A program made the position numbers and the translations under genes. A DNA stretch of 64,000 bases from Acidobacteriota bacterium (GTDB lineage: Bacteria; Acidobacteriota; Blastocatellia; Pyrinomonadales; Pyrinomonadaceae): NCBI GenBank assembly GCA_018269005.1, contig JAFDVK010000032.1, positions 62,001 to 126,000 on the forward strand, read 5' to 3'. The notes under the pieces are model-generated. The model was not told where the DNA came from, searched no databases, and saw nothing but the letters and a program-made list of their open reading frames with translations. This document shows, in pieces, positions 33,236-42,592 of the stretch (position 1 is the first letter of the stretch; every line of letters begins with the position of its first letter).

Positions 33236-33276
33236 AGTTCGCCTCCTGCGGCTTCTCGGATCATCTCTCCGTAAAG

Positions 33277-34323
33277 TCAAACCCTTGTACACTCACTCTT
33301 TGTAGGTATAGCGCCGATCGCATTCAAATTCGGCGTCCAAACCCCATCCATTTTTGAGTAATAGATCTCCAGCAATTCCACTGTCATCGGAATAGTGGGA
33401 ATAACATCCCTAACGGGGACGTTCTCGCCGTTGAACATTCTTACTGCACCGTCGATACAACGAAGCCCAACATATTCGGGAAACATTGCCGCACTTACCT
33501 TTAAAGCCTTTCGCTCGAGCAGCCAATCCTTTTCGTGTTCTCCGGCAAGCCCGAAGCCGGCGATCGTAACCGTTTCCGGGTTGAATCCTGCATCAATGTA
33601 GCCTTGGTACGCACCCTGTCCGGTCTCATCATCCATAGCGAAGATCACATCCACGTCGCCCGTTTTCTTAAGAGTTTCGAGTGCGATCTCTCTTGCGATC
33701 GAAGGAGTTGCTTCCCCATTTATCGATGCCACAACGACCGCGTCCGGTTGAATGCTGCGAACGCCCTCGGCAAATCCTTCGCTGCGGAGCAAGCAAGGCC
33801 TCAAGGTGGGAAGCCCTACATCAAGTATTCGCAGTGGTCCGCTTGCAGCGACAACGTTCCTTCCGATCCAAACACCCATATCGTATCCGGCATCGTAGTC
33901 GCAGATAGCAACCATGGTGCTCATTCCTTCGATCGGGTTCGCTTCGACGACTACCGGCGTATCGGCCGCTTCGGCAATTCTAAGTATCTCTTCCAGGCCC
34001 TCGGTCGCAGCTGGTGTTAAGATCAGAACATCGACGTCTTTGACGATCTCGCGAGCCTGCTCGATCTGTCGCTCGACACTCAATTCCGCGTCTTTCACAA
34101 TGATCTCTGCCCGATATTGGCCGCCTCGCCGCCTAAGAAGCTCGATCACGATCTGGTACCAAATGTGAAAGCTATAGTTCGTTAGATAACCGATCTTCGC
34201 CGGAAACTTCGCCGCACGTACCAACGGAACGGCTTCAAGAGCGGCGTCAAGCCCTGGAGGCGGAAGGTATTGTGTTATCTCCGGATGGGCTTTCGTCTGT
34301 TCAGTTGAAGTTGATTCACTCAT
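33277..34323 (-). CDS. Periplasmic-binding-protein-like sugar-binding protein without signal peptide
   Basis: A 348-residue protein of the type I periplasmic binding fold (RbsB/LacI effector class). Blocks include KIGYLTNYSFHIWYQIVIELL, DVDVLILTPAATEGLEEIL, PVVVEANPIEGMSTMVAICDYDAG and DVIFAMDDETGQGAYQG. The N-terminus (MSESTSTEQTKAHPEITQYL) has neither a signal peptide nor a DNA-binding helix-turn-helix. No ABC permease gene is nearby; the unit instead has a sodium symporter. It may be a cytoplasmic sugar sensor or buffer, or the true start may differ. ATG 34323 has GTGAGG at good distance. Confidence 0.75.
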   Translation of the reverse strand: MSESTSTEQTKAHPEITQYLPPPGLDAALEAVPLVRAAKFPAKIGYLTNYSFHIWYQIVIELLRRRGGQYRAEIIVKDAELSVERQIEQAREIVKDVDVLILTPAATEGLEEILRIAEAADTPVVVEANPIEGMSTMVAICDYDAGYDMGVWIGRNVVAASGPLRILDVGLPTLRPCLLRSEGFAEGVRSIQPDAVVVASINGEATPSIAREIALETLKKTGDVDVIFAMDDETGQGAYQGYIDAGFNPETVTIAGFGLAGEHEKDWLLERKALKVSAAMFPEYVGLRCIDGAVRMFNGENVPVRDVIPTIPMTVELLEIYYSKMDGVWTPNLNAIGAIPTKSECTRV

Positions 34324-34343
34324 AAATAATCGCCTCACTTCTA

Positions 34344-35129
34344 TTAATTTGTTTGCGGTACGCCGCCAATCTGCGTCAGCAGGCCGCCGTCCGCGGTCCA
34401 TACAGAGCCGGTTACGAACGATGAACTTTCATGTGCAAGAAATAGCGCCACTTCGGCTATCTCTCTCGGGACAGCTATTCGACCGAGCGGATGCATCTGG
34501 TTGCAAGCGTCATAAACCGATTGCGGGTTCGGGTCAAGCGAAGCGGCCCACTGGAGCATTGGGGTATCGACGGTTCCCGGGCAGACGGCATTGGCGCGAA
34601 TGTTCTCCTTTGCGAAGTCCATCGCGATCGATCGCGTAAGCCCTAACAACGCATGCTTGCTGACCGTGTAGGCGAGCACATTTTGCTGACTTGCGAGTGC
34701 CTGAACTGAAGAAACGCAAACGATACTGCCTTTCCCGGCCTGCTGCAGGTGCGGGAGCACCGCCCGAGCGGCGTTCCATGCACCCTTTAGATTGACGCCC
34801 AGAACTTCGTCCCATTGTTCGTCGGATGTAGTCAAAGCTGTCCCATACCGTTGTATACCGGCACTAACGATCAAAGAATCGATCCCGCCGAAAGTCTCAA
34901 CCGTCCGGGCAACCGCCTTTCCGATCGCGACGGCATCCGAGACGTCGGCCTGTGTATAGATTGCCCTGCCGCCGTTCTTCTCGATCTCGTCGCAAGCAGT
35001 CTTCGCTGCGGCGTCATCCCAGTCGACGATCGAGACCTGGCCACCGCGTTCGGCTAACAGAAAGGAGGCGGCCCGCCCAATGCCGAGCGCCCCACCAGTT
35101 ACTATGATCGTCTTCCCGTCAAATCTCAT
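34344..35129 (-). CDS. SDR-family dehydrogenase (KduD/gluconate-dehydrogenase type)
   Basis: A 261-residue classical SDR. It has TGGALGIG (12-19), Asp at the end of beta-2 (VDWDD) favouring NAD, a catalytic serine in CVSSVQAL and YTVSK. The ending GSVWTADGGLLTQIGG is typical of 2-deoxy-gluconate/5-keto-gluconate dehydrogenases and KduD relatives. It overlaps the symporter gene by ATGA and precedes the sugar-binding protein by 20 bases. A role in converting an imported uronate or keto sugar acid is inferred from its neighbours, including the KDG kinase and KDPG aldolase genes upstream. Confidence 0.82.
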   Translation of the reverse strand: MRFDGKTIIVTGGALGIGRAASFLLAERGGQVSIVDWDDAAAKTACDEIEKNGGRAIYTQADVSDAVAIGKAVARTVETFGGIDSLIVSAGIQRYGTALTTSDEQWDEVLGVNLKGAWNAARAVLPHLQQAGKGSIVCVSSVQALASQQNVLAYTVSKHALLGLTRSIAMDFAKENIRANAVCPGTVDTPMLQWAASLDPNPQSVYDACNQMHPLGRIAVPREIAEVALFLAHESSSFVTGSVWTADGGLLTQIGGVPQTN

Positions 35130-36973
35130 GCGGCCTCCTTTATTTCTGGAGCTAGGGGCAGTTGCAGATCCTCGTCCAGATCTTCGGGTGTGCGAGACGG
35201 CGGAAGATGTTTGTACCAGGTGAAGTAGAGAATAATGATCGATAAGACCGTTGTTCCCATTAGGGCAAAAGCAACTGATAGACGATGCAGGATCAAATAG
35301 AGTGTAGAAATGTAAAGAGCGGTGATTCCGACCAGAGCGATCAGGGTATTTATTACGTCGCGTGCAAAAGGCGATTGTTTTCTGAAGTCCGGCTCATCAG
35401 AAAGGACTGCCGTCTTTGGCGGTCCCCAGAAGCCCGCAGGCTGCACCTTTCTATAAAACACCTTGAGAGTGTCTAGTTTTGTAGGCTCAGTCGCGAGTGA
35501 GACGGCGATGGTCAGAATGAAAGATGCGAGAGCGATGACCGGAAAGCCAATATAGAGCGGCAGCGGGTCGCCCAAATATGTCGTATCAAGTACGACTTGG
35601 CCAAGTGAAAGTATCATTCCCCCGAAAACGCCGGCTGCATATCCCCAACCATTCAATCGCCACCAATACCAGCGAAGAACATTAGGCGGCAGTATGCCTG
35701 CGGCGAGCGTTCCGAATATCCAAAGAAATGCGGAGTTGATCGAAGTGCCGAAGACTGAAATTATCAATCCAACAACGATCAGAAGGGCTGACGAAAAATA
35801 GCTAACGTGAACGAGCCTTTTTGCATCGGCTTTTGGATTGATGTAACGCTGGTAAACGTCCTTTACCAAATAAGCTGCTCCCCCGTTGACCGTCGAACTA
35901 AATGTTGCCAAAAACCCTGACAATAGTGCCGCCAGCATAAAGCCGACGAGACCGACCGGCAGCATCGATCCGATGATCAACGGAAGAGCAGTCTCCGGGT
36001 CCGCACGCAGTTGCTGATCCAACGCGGCATTCCCGATTCCCATAATGGCCATGATCGCGATCGCCATCGCAAACGGCCAACGAACTGTATGTATCAAGCC
36101 CCAAAGTGCCCCAAGTTTCGACGCGTCGCGCTCGTCCTTTGCGGCAAGAAAGCGCTGGAAGTCGTATAGCTGTTCGGGGCCGCTTAGGCATAGTAAGAAG
36201 CCTTTTAGCACCCAAACAGCCATCAAAGCGCCGAACAGTGAGTAGTCTGTGCCGCCGGAGATCACGCCTTGGAGGTCTGCTGGTCTCGTTGATGAAGGAA
36301 TGATCTCCATCCAGGAAGCAGGTACGAGGGTTGCGAATTTGGCGGCATCAAAATGCAAATAGCCTACGACCGCAAAGGCGATCGCGCCGGCGCTTAGAAC
36401 AATGGTCTGCGCGATCTCGACCCTAACAATTCCATGAAATCCACCGGCAACGACGTAAATACCGGTAACGCCAAGGATCAAGATCGCACATACCGTTGGC
36501 GAGAACGGTAAAAAGATCGCACCGAATTTGCCCATTCCGATCGCACCGTAGCCGAGAAGTGCCGTAATTGTAAGAACGGCGAAGAGCGTGTAGGACAGCC
36601 TCGCCAGATCACCGGCACGGCCGGTGCCGAACCGCGTCATCATCCATTCCGCTCCGGTCATTACGTCAGAACGTCGGATCCATTTGCCCATATAGGCCAA
36701 ATAAAAGGCTGTGATCGGAAAGCCCCACAGCCAATGAACCCACATTCCCTTTAGACCAAGTACGATGAACGTAGAGACGATCCACATCGTCCCTGTAATA
36801 TCGAAGTATGATGACGACCCTGACATCGCGAGGGCCCACCATGGCAGTTGTCGTCCCCCGAGAAAGTATGACGACATTCCCTTCGAAGCTCGGCGCTTCA
36901 TCGCGATGCCAATACTCATTATCGCCGCTAGATACAGCACGACGATGACTTGGTCTAAAGCGGAAAGGGTCAT
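35126..36973 (-). CDS. Sodium:solute symporter (SSS family)
   Basis: A 615-residue inner-membrane protein with about 13-14 helices. Its motifs are SSYFLGGRQLPWWALAMSGSS, VVAGGFHGIVRVEIAQTIVL and LLSGFLATFSSTVNGGAAYLVKDVYQRY, the sodium-site region of the SSS/SGLT family. Members import sugars, sugar acids, amino acids or vitamins with sodium. As first gene of the unit behind a sigma-70-like promoter, it probably imports the monomer released by the periplasmic glycosidases. The large loop and tail near 450-520 are longer than in small SSS members. Confidence 0.88.
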   Translation of the reverse strand: MTLSALDQVIVVLYLAAIMSIGIAMKRRASKGMSSYFLGGRQLPWWALAMSGSSSYFDITGTMWIVSTFIVLGLKGMWVHWLWGFPITAFYLAYMGKWIRRSDVMTGAEWMMTRFGTGRAGDLARLSYTLFAVLTITALLGYGAIGMGKFGAIFLPFSPTVCAILILGVTGIYVVAGGFHGIVRVEIAQTIVLSAGAIAFAVVGYLHFDAAKFATLVPASWMEIIPSSTRPADLQGVISGGTDYSLFGALMAVWVLKGFLLCLSGPEQLYDFQRFLAAKDERDASKLGALWGLIHTVRWPFAMAIAIMAIMGIGNAALDQQLRADPETALPLIIGSMLPVGLVGFMLAALLSGFLATFSSTVNGGAAYLVKDVYQRYINPKADAKRLVHVSYFSSALLIVVGLIISVFGTSINSAFLWIFGTLAAGILPPNVLRWYWWRLNGWGYAAGVFGGMILSLGQVVLDTTYLGDPLPLYIGFPVIALASFILTIAVSLATEPTKLDTLKVFYRKVQPAGFWGPPKTAVLSDEPDFRKQSPFARDVINTLIALVGITALYISTLYLILHRLSVAFALMGTTVLSIIILYFTWYKHLPPSRTPEDLDEDLQLPLAPEIKEAA

Positions 36974-37143
36974 TGATCAGGCTCCCGATAGATTATTACT
37001 GCTGATACTTATTCCTGTGTGTTGAGAAAGCAACGGCGATTCCCGCTCTTGCTGTATCGCTATTTTAACAACTCGCCAGGCTTCCATTGGAGCTGGCTTC
37101 GCTGAGCTGTCGCTGATCTTTCTCTTCGGCGTTGACTAAGTCA

Positions 37144-37172
37144 TTGATACACTAGTTGTAGGATACTGTCAA
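37144..37172 (-). promoter_or_regulatory. Sigma-70-like promoter for the sugar-acid operon
   Basis: Read on the minus strand: TTGACA (37172-37167), a 17-base spacer and TATCAA (37149-37144), aimed at the symporter gene 171 bases below. The spacer contains the palindrome ACTAGT within the imperfect dyad ACAACTAGTGT, a possible site for the ROK regulator encoded immediately upstream. The leader to ATG 36973 would be about 160 bases. No riboswitch was recognised in it. Confidence 0.6.
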
Positions 37173-37208
37173 CAGGAAAAATGATTTTGAAGTGAAATCG
37201 TGTTTCGG

Positions 37209-38402
37209 CTAGGAAAGAACGCCAGATGCGACACAGTTCTGAAGAGCTATGGGAATCGCTCCGTAAAGGCTCGGACGTTCCACGCTCGCCGGACGGATCG
37301 TAACTTGGTTCGGCGAGACGATATATCTACTTCGAACCTTCTCAACGATGACCGACTCAATGAGCGGCCACGCCGCGGTTATATTACCGCCTATTACTAC
37401 CGTCTCCGGGAAGATGCCGTGGACCAAGTTGCTGATCCCTTCCCCAAGATACTCGGCCGTGATCTTCAGTGATTCGAGCGCCATCTTATCCCCGTCATTC
37501 GCCAGCGTTATCAGATCGTTGACGGTAACCAGAGGTTCGCCCGGTTTTGCGGTCACCCTGTGATATCTTTCGACAGTCGCACGTTCAGATGCGAATGTTT
37601 CCCAGCAGCCGCGGCGGCCGCACGAGCACAATTCACCATTCGGGTCGATGCTCATATGGCCAAAGCCTCCGAGTCCGTGACGTGAGCCTACGTGCAATTC
37701 CCCGTTAATGATCAAGCCGGTACCAAGACCCTCGACCACGAGGACGAAAACCAAGTTTTTGACCTTCGCTTCGTTTATTGGGCCATACCAAAATTCAGAG
37801 AATGCGGCCGCATTTGCGTCGTTCTCAACAAAGACCGGCAGACCTAGGCGCTTTGAAAGGACGTTCCGAACGGGAACATCCTTCCATTCAAGGTTTGGGG
37901 AGATCTCGATCGAACCGTTCTCACGGTCGATAAGTCCTGGCACGCTTACCCCAATACCGCCAAAACGCGCCTTGGAATAGTTGTCAGCAATGTGACGCTG
38001 AATCTCATCGCATAGTCGGTCGAGAAACTTCAGCGGTTTGTTCGTGGTCAAGATGCTCTTTCGCTTCAGTACTCGTCCGTTGAAGTCGCTTACCGCGAAG
38101 ATCGTATCGACAACGCCGATATCTATTGCGAGAACGTAGAGACTTTCGGCGTTAATATAAAGGTTTTTCGGAGGCCGACCGCCGGTCGAAGGCCCTTCAG
38201 TCCCCTCATGAACCAATCCGCCTTTGATCAAGCGATTAACGATCGCTGAAACAGTACCCGCCCTCAATCCTGTTTGTTTGGCGATGTCGGCGCGAGATAT
38301 CGGCTGCTGGTCACGGATCAGGTGAAGGAAGATCGTTTGGTTGATATCCCTGATATCGTTAACCCCGACCATTCGAATTGAAGACCCATTGAAATGTGTC
38401 AT
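37209..38402 (-). CDS. ROK-family transcriptional regulator (NagC/XylR type)
   Basis: A 397-residue protein. The N-terminal winged helix-turn-helix (about 15-75, ISRADIAKQTGLRAGTVSAIVNRL) is followed by a ROK sugar-kinase-like domain with VENDANAAAFSEFWYG and the zinc-binding signature CSCGRRGCWE. Members repress sugar-use operons and release DNA on binding a sugar or sugar phosphate. It is encoded in the same direction just upstream of the symporter-led unit, with a promoter in the gap, so it is its likely repressor. The effector is unknown. Confidence 0.88.
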   Translation of the reverse strand: MTHFNGSSIRMVGVNDIRDINQTIFLHLIRDQQPISRADIAKQTGLRAGTVSAIVNRLIKGGLVHEGTEGPSTGGRPPKNLYINAESLYVLAIDIGVVDTIFAVSDFNGRVLKRKSILTTNKPLKFLDRLCDEIQRHIADNYSKARFGGIGVSVPGLIDRENGSIEISPNLEWKDVPVRNVLSKRLGLPVFVENDANAAAFSEFWYGPINEAKVKNLVFVLVVEGLGTGLIINGELHVGSRHGLGGFGHMSIDPNGELCSCGRRGCWETFASERATVERYHRVTAKPGEPLVTVNDLITLANDGDKMALESLKITAEYLGEGISNLVHGIFPETVVIGGNITAAWPLIESVIVEKVRSRYIVSPNQVTIRPASVERPSLYGAIPIALQNCVASGVLS

Positions 38403-38448
38403 TTACTTAGTGAACTTGCCCGATCATCTGGATCAGAGTGTTTTATAG

Positions 38449-39507
38449 CTATCTTTCAATCTTCGCACCGTTACGATTGACCATCGTTTCAAGGTCCGAG
38501 AGCGTTGCCGTCGAGGCGTCTCCCGGGCAGGTGACCGCATAGGCGGCATTCGCCGCCGCGATATCGACGGATCTCTGCGGATCTCGATCTTCCAAGACGC
38601 CGAAAGCAATACCCGCTGCAAAAGCATCGCCGCTGCCTATACGGTCGAGTACCTGTACATTATCAAACCGATTACCAAGAAACGTCCTTCCGTTGAAGTA
38701 AAGTGCGCCGCTGATGTTGTGGAGAGAGGCGGAAATAACGTCCCGCAAAGTGGTCGCGACCATCTTGAGCGATGGATGCCGTTCCATCATTGAACGTGCG
38801 GCAGTCTCGAATTCTGCGACCGTAAACCCTCCAAGGCTAGAGTCAAACCCTTCAATGCCGAAAACAACGTCCGCTTCGTTCAAGAGCATGCGATTGACAG
38901 CATTCGCCGCATCCAGTCCGCCGCGGCCTTCCCAGAGCGAACTCCGGTAATTGAGATCGTACGATACGATCGAACCGTTTGCTCGCGCGGCACGCATCGC
39001 CTCGATCGCAACCTCCGGGGCATCTTTGGACAGTGCGGCGAAGATCCCGCCAGTATGAAACCAGCGGGAGCCTTGTTCGTCGAAGATCGATGACAGATCG
39101 ATCTCGGCCGTCCTCAAGTTTGAGATCGCCGTGTTGGCTCTGTCAGAGCATCCGACAGGCTGCCGCGTGCCGAAACCACGCTCCACAAAGTTGAGGCCAT
39201 TCCGCAAATTGCCGGAAATACCGTCAACTTCCCTCCAAATGATATTTGAAGTGTCGACAGCGGCCTGTGAGATCAGATCCGCAACGAGCCTGCCAATGTG
39301 ATTGTCGGCAAGAGCGGTTAGAATTGAGGCTCGCGCGCCAAAGCAGTGAGCGAGGGTTCGAGCGACATTGTACTCTCCGCCTCCTTCCCATACACGGAAG
39401 TTGCGGGCCGTACGTATGCGGTCCTCGCCAGGGTCGAACCTCAGCATGACTTCGCCAAGAGCAACAAGATCCCACCGGCACTCATCTCTTTTTCGAACTT
39501 TCAGCAT
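38449..39507 (-). CDS. kdgK: 2-keto-3-deoxygluconate kinase (PfkB family)
   Basis: A 352-residue PfkB/ribokinase-fold protein. It should phosphorylate 2-keto-3-deoxygluconate to KDPG. The substrate region FRVWEGGGEYNVARTLA and the ATP-site signature DRIGSGDAFAAGIAFG (catalytic Asp) are clear. The KDG assignment is supported by the divergent KDPG aldolase gene. ATG 39507 starts the conserved part (LVALGEVMLRFDPG); a TTG at 39570 would add 21 residues. No good Shine-Dalgarno precedes either, so the start is uncertain. Confidence 0.83.
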   Translation of the reverse strand: MLKVRKRDECRWDLVALGEVMLRFDPGEDRIRTARNFRVWEGGGEYNVARTLAHCFGARASILTALADNHIGRLVADLISQAAVDTSNIIWREVDGISGNLRNGLNFVERGFGTRQPVGCSDRANTAISNLRTAEIDLSSIFDEQGSRWFHTGGIFAALSKDAPEVAIEAMRAARANGSIVSYDLNYRSSLWEGRGGLDAANAVNRMLLNEADVVFGIEGFDSSLGGFTVAEFETAARSMMERHPSLKMVATTLRDVISASLHNISGALYFNGRTFLGNRFDNVQVLDRIGSGDAFAAGIAFGVLEDRDPQRSVDIAAANAAYAVTCPGDASTATLSDLETMVNRNGAKIER

Positions 39508-39662
39508 TGATCGAGTGTCGTGATTATCACGCCCATAGCTGAGATTAGATTGAATCAGCAAAATTCGCAATTCACCATCGCTGACGAGTCGGCTTTCACA
39601 CTCCGGATCGGTTTGCTTATACTCAGAGTCTTAAGAAAGCCCACAGGGTGGAGCAGAAACCG

Positions 39663-40307
39663 ATGACAAAAGAGGAAACTATTTCGCGGATATCAAGGAC
39701 CGGGGTGCTGCCGGTGGTTCGGGCAGGTTCTGCTGATCACGCTCGTGGAGCGATTGACGCCATCTGCGAAGGCGGAATTGATACGGTCGAGATCACGCTG
39801 ACGATCCCGAATGCGGTCGCTCTTATCGCTCAGCTGACTAGAGAGCTGCCGGATGTTCTCATTGGTGCCGGAACCGTAATGTCGGCCGATGACGCACGGC
39901 GCTGTATAGATGCCGGAGCGACATTTATCATCAGCCCGGCGACCGTTCCGGATGTGATCCGCGTTTGTGCAGAGAATGAAACACTTGTTATGCCAGGGAT
40001 ATTGACGCCGACGGAAATCGCGAGGGCCCTTGAACTCGGCGTCGATGTGGTAAAGGTGTTTCCCGTGAGCGCGGTCGGAGGAGCGGACTATATCCGGTCT
40101 CTTCGAGCACCGTTTCCTTATCTAAACGTTGTTCCGACAGGCGGGATAACGGTCCATACAGCCGGCGAGTACATAGCAGCGGGAGCGATCGCCGTTGGGC
40201 TTGGATCGGATCTGGTCGATCTTTCGGCCATCCGCGAAGGGCGAGCCAGCGACGTAACGGCGGCGGCACGCCGAGTCCTGAATACAATAGTCGAGGCTCG
40301 TCAGTAG
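39663..40307 (+). CDS. eda: KDPG/KHG aldolase
   Basis: A 214-residue class I aldolase splitting 2-keto-3-deoxy-6-phosphogluconate to pyruvate and glyceraldehyde 3-phosphate. GVLPVVRAGS, the catalytic glutamate in TVEITLTIPN, GAGTVMSADDA and the Schiff-base lysine in DVVKVFPVSAVGG are all present. Length matches E. coli Eda (213). I take ATG 39663 because GGTGGAG sits 9 bases ahead; GTG 39648 is in frame. The gene is divergent from kdgK and convergent with korB, 3 bases apart. Confidence 0.92.
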   Translation: MTKEETISRISRTGVLPVVRAGSADHARGAIDAICEGGIDTVEITLTIPNAVALIAQLTRELPDVLIGAGTVMSADDARRCIDAGATFIISPATVPDVIRVCAENETLVMPGILTPTEIARALELGVDVVKVFPVSAVGGADYIRSLRAPFPYLNVVPTGGITVHTAGEYIAAGAIAVGLGSDLVDLSAIREGRASDVTAAARRVLNTIVEARQ

Positions 40308-40310
40308 CCG

Positions 40311-41363
40311 CTATTGAAGTCCTTGATTGATATTCGCGAGCACCTCGCTCCCGGGGCAAAGCACGGCCTTTTCCAGCTGATTTAACGGGATTTCCGACGT
40401 GTTCAGGGTGGAATGAAGCTCCGTTGAATCCTCGTTTATGTAAAGCAATCCGGTGAGTACCTCTTGACGTTGTCTAGCTTTATGAAGGGCGGTAATGGCC
40501 GAAAGCCGGTCGTTCGGATCCCAATCCTTTGCAAGCTTGTGCAGATAGATCTTCGAGCCGTCGTGCATCAGGAGATCCTGCACGCTTCCCGCCTCATACG
40601 TCGCCAAGATCTCACGGGATAATGGAACGAAATCCACAAGCCCGGCGGTCTCCATATGTTCGCGAACGTAATCGTACGACTTGGTCGAACCCGGATTATT
40701 ATTAAAGGTTACGCAGGGACTTATCACATTGAGCAGTGCAAAGCCGTTGTGCAGCATTGCCGCTTTCATCAGCGGAACGAGCTGTTCTTTGTCACCCGAA
40801 AAGCTTTGTGCAACAAATGTTGCTCCCAGCTCTATCGCCATTCCGGCAAGATCGATCGCCTCAAAAGGATTTACACTTCCCGCTTTGCTCTTTGACCCCA
40901 AGTCAGCTGTCGCCGAATCCTGACCTTTCGTCAAGCCATAGCACCCGTTATTCATCACGAGATAGACCATTTTAAGGTTGCGTCGGATAGCGTGTACAAA
41001 TTGTCCCATCCCGATCGATGCGGTATCACCATCACCCGAAACACCGAAATAGATCAGGTCACGATTCGCCAGATATGCTCCTGTTGCGACCGACGGCATT
41101 CGCCCGTGAACGGAATTGAATCCGTGGGAGTTCGACAAGAAATACGCCGGAGACTTCGACGAGCAGCCGATGCCCGAGAGCTTTGCGACCTTGTGCGGCT
41201 CGATATTCAGCTCCCAACAAGCCTCGACGATCGAGGCGTTGATCGAATCGTGACCGCAGCCAGCACAAAGCGTGCTCAAGTTCCCTTCGTAATAGTCCAC
41301 CGTGTACCCAAGCTCATTCTTGGGCAACGCCGGATGGCGAAATTTCGATCGGAGGTAAGTCAT
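40311..41363 (-). CDS. korB: 2-oxoacid:ferredoxin oxidoreductase beta subunit
   Basis: A 350-residue protein. It binds thiamine diphosphate and one [4Fe-4S] cluster and works with KorA in CoA-dependent oxidation of 2-oxoglutarate (or a related 2-oxoacid) with ferredoxin. The cluster cysteines are Cys33 and Cys36 (CAGCG) and that in GIGCSSKSP, with a later one in ISPCVTFN. The TPP motif is GDGDTASIG...NNGCYGLTKG. The usual partner korA is not adjacent but 3.7 kb away on the same strand. The substrate is assigned by family pattern only. Confidence 0.88.
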   Translation of the reverse strand: MTYLRSKFRHPALPKNELGYTVDYYEGNLSTLCAGCGHDSINASIVEACWELNIEPHKVAKLSGIGCSSKSPAYFLSNSHGFNSVHGRMPSVATGAYLANRDLIYFGVSGDGDTASIGMGQFVHAIRRNLKMVYLVMNNGCYGLTKGQDSATADLGSKSKAGSVNPFEAIDLAGMAIELGATFVAQSFSGDKEQLVPLMKAAMLHNGFALLNVISPCVTFNNNPGSTKSYDYVREHMETAGLVDFVPLSREILATYEAGSVQDLLMHDGSKIYLHKLAKDWDPNDRLSAITALHKARQRQEVLTGLLYINEDSTELHSTLNTSEIPLNQLEKAVLCPGSEVLANINQGLQ

Positions 41364-41425
41364 AGTCTCATTCTACCACGGAGTCCAAAACTAATCGTTG
41401 CCTTGGGCTAATGCTCGCACTCGTA

Positions 41426-42352
41426 TCAACTCCCATCTCTTAAAAATCGCGATATTATGTCAGCCGTCAAGTCGAGCATATTGCCTTCGGGTGCGGGGCT
41501 TTCGGCAGCTCCGATATATTGGCCGTGTCCCGCAGGAAGGATCAAAAGGCGGCAGTTTGGGATAAGGCGAGACATCGCAACTGAGTGTTCGGGCGTCGCC
41601 ACGTCGTGGTCGCCGGTAATAAGGAGCGTCGGCGATCTGATCGATCGCAAGATGCTGTCGTCCCAATCTTTGAATGTTGCCATTCGATCACGGTCTTTCT
41701 CAAACATCGTTTGCAGTTTCTTAGGATCGGGATTGACCCTCAAAAACTCATCCTTAAAAACTTGCGGCATCACATCGAAGGTTGCATTTCGAATATTGTC
41801 GAGAAGTCCCGGCTGCAGGCCATCGCGTTTGTAAAAGGAGGAGGCAACGATCAGCCTATCCACCAGTTCAGGATGTCGATAAGCGATCTGTATCGCGGTG
41901 CTGCCGCCATTGCTAAAACCGAGAACGTGTGTTGTCGAAATCTTCAGATTGTGTAAAAGGGCGGCAACGTCGTCGGCATCCTGCTCAAAACTTTCGGGAG
42001 CGTCTCGATCCTCTGTACGGCCATGCGCCTGCAGTTCCACAGCGATGACCTTAAACTGCTTCGAAATTATAGGCAGCAAACGCCCAAAACTCGTCCCTAT
42101 CGTCGAGCCGCCGCCGTGGATCAAAACCAGTGGTTGGCCTTCGCCGTGGATCTCGTAGTACATCCGTATTCCATTTACGTTGGAATAACCGCTTGTGAAA
42201 TTATCCTTCGTTGAACTCATTCCGATGACCTTTCCGCTCTGTGCAGATGTCGCCATGCCAAGGAATATCAAACTGCAGATCGATATCCCGACGAGGATCT
42301 TCGCGCGGTGCCTTATTTCGTACAAACTGCTCTTCCGACTGTTCGATCTCAT
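41426..42352 (-). CDS. Exported alpha/beta-hydrolase, first of two paralogues
   Basis: About 308 residues. The N-terminal hydrophobic segment (ILVGISICSLIFLGMATSAQ) acts as signal or anchor. Hydrolase motifs are LVLIHGGGSTIG (oxyanion), GFSNGGSTA (nucleophile), LLITGDHDVATP (aspartate) and LPAGHGQYIG (histidine). The stretch VNGIRMYYEIHGEGQPLVLIHG recurs almost unchanged in the hydrolase at 55769-56701. Substrate unknown. The frame is open to 42523; I chose ATG 42352 because it gives a simple signal sequence, but ATG 42409 is possible. It lies between korB and a lipoprotein gene. Confidence 0.75.
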   Translation of the reverse strand: MRSNSRKSSLYEIRHRAKILVGISICSLIFLGMATSAQSGKVIGMSSTKDNFTSGYSNVNGIRMYYEIHGEGQPLVLIHGGGSTIGTSFGRLLPIISKQFKVIAVELQAHGRTEDRDAPESFEQDADDVAALLHNLKISTTHVLGFSNGGSTAIQIAYRHPELVDRLIVASSFYKRDGLQPGLLDNIRNATFDVMPQVFKDEFLRVNPDPKKLQTMFEKDRDRMATFKDWDDSILRSIRSPTLLITGDHDVATPEHSVAMSRLIPNCRLLILPAGHGQYIGAAESPAPEGNMLDLTADIISRFLRDGS

Positions 42353-42592
42353 AAACACGATATTCCCAAAGACGCCTGCCAAACTGATCCAGCCAAATGT
42401 GTCATTCATTCTGTTGCGTACAATAGATGACGCAAGATAAGACAATGTAGCATAGATGCAACACGCATTGCAAGGCTTATTTTGCGTTGGTGCCAAAAAA
42501 AATCTCGGAGGCTGCGGCATCAAGAAAATAGGCTGCCGGCGTCTCGAGACGGAAGCGGCAGCCCGTGTGGGTCACGATTGAAGGGCTGGGGC

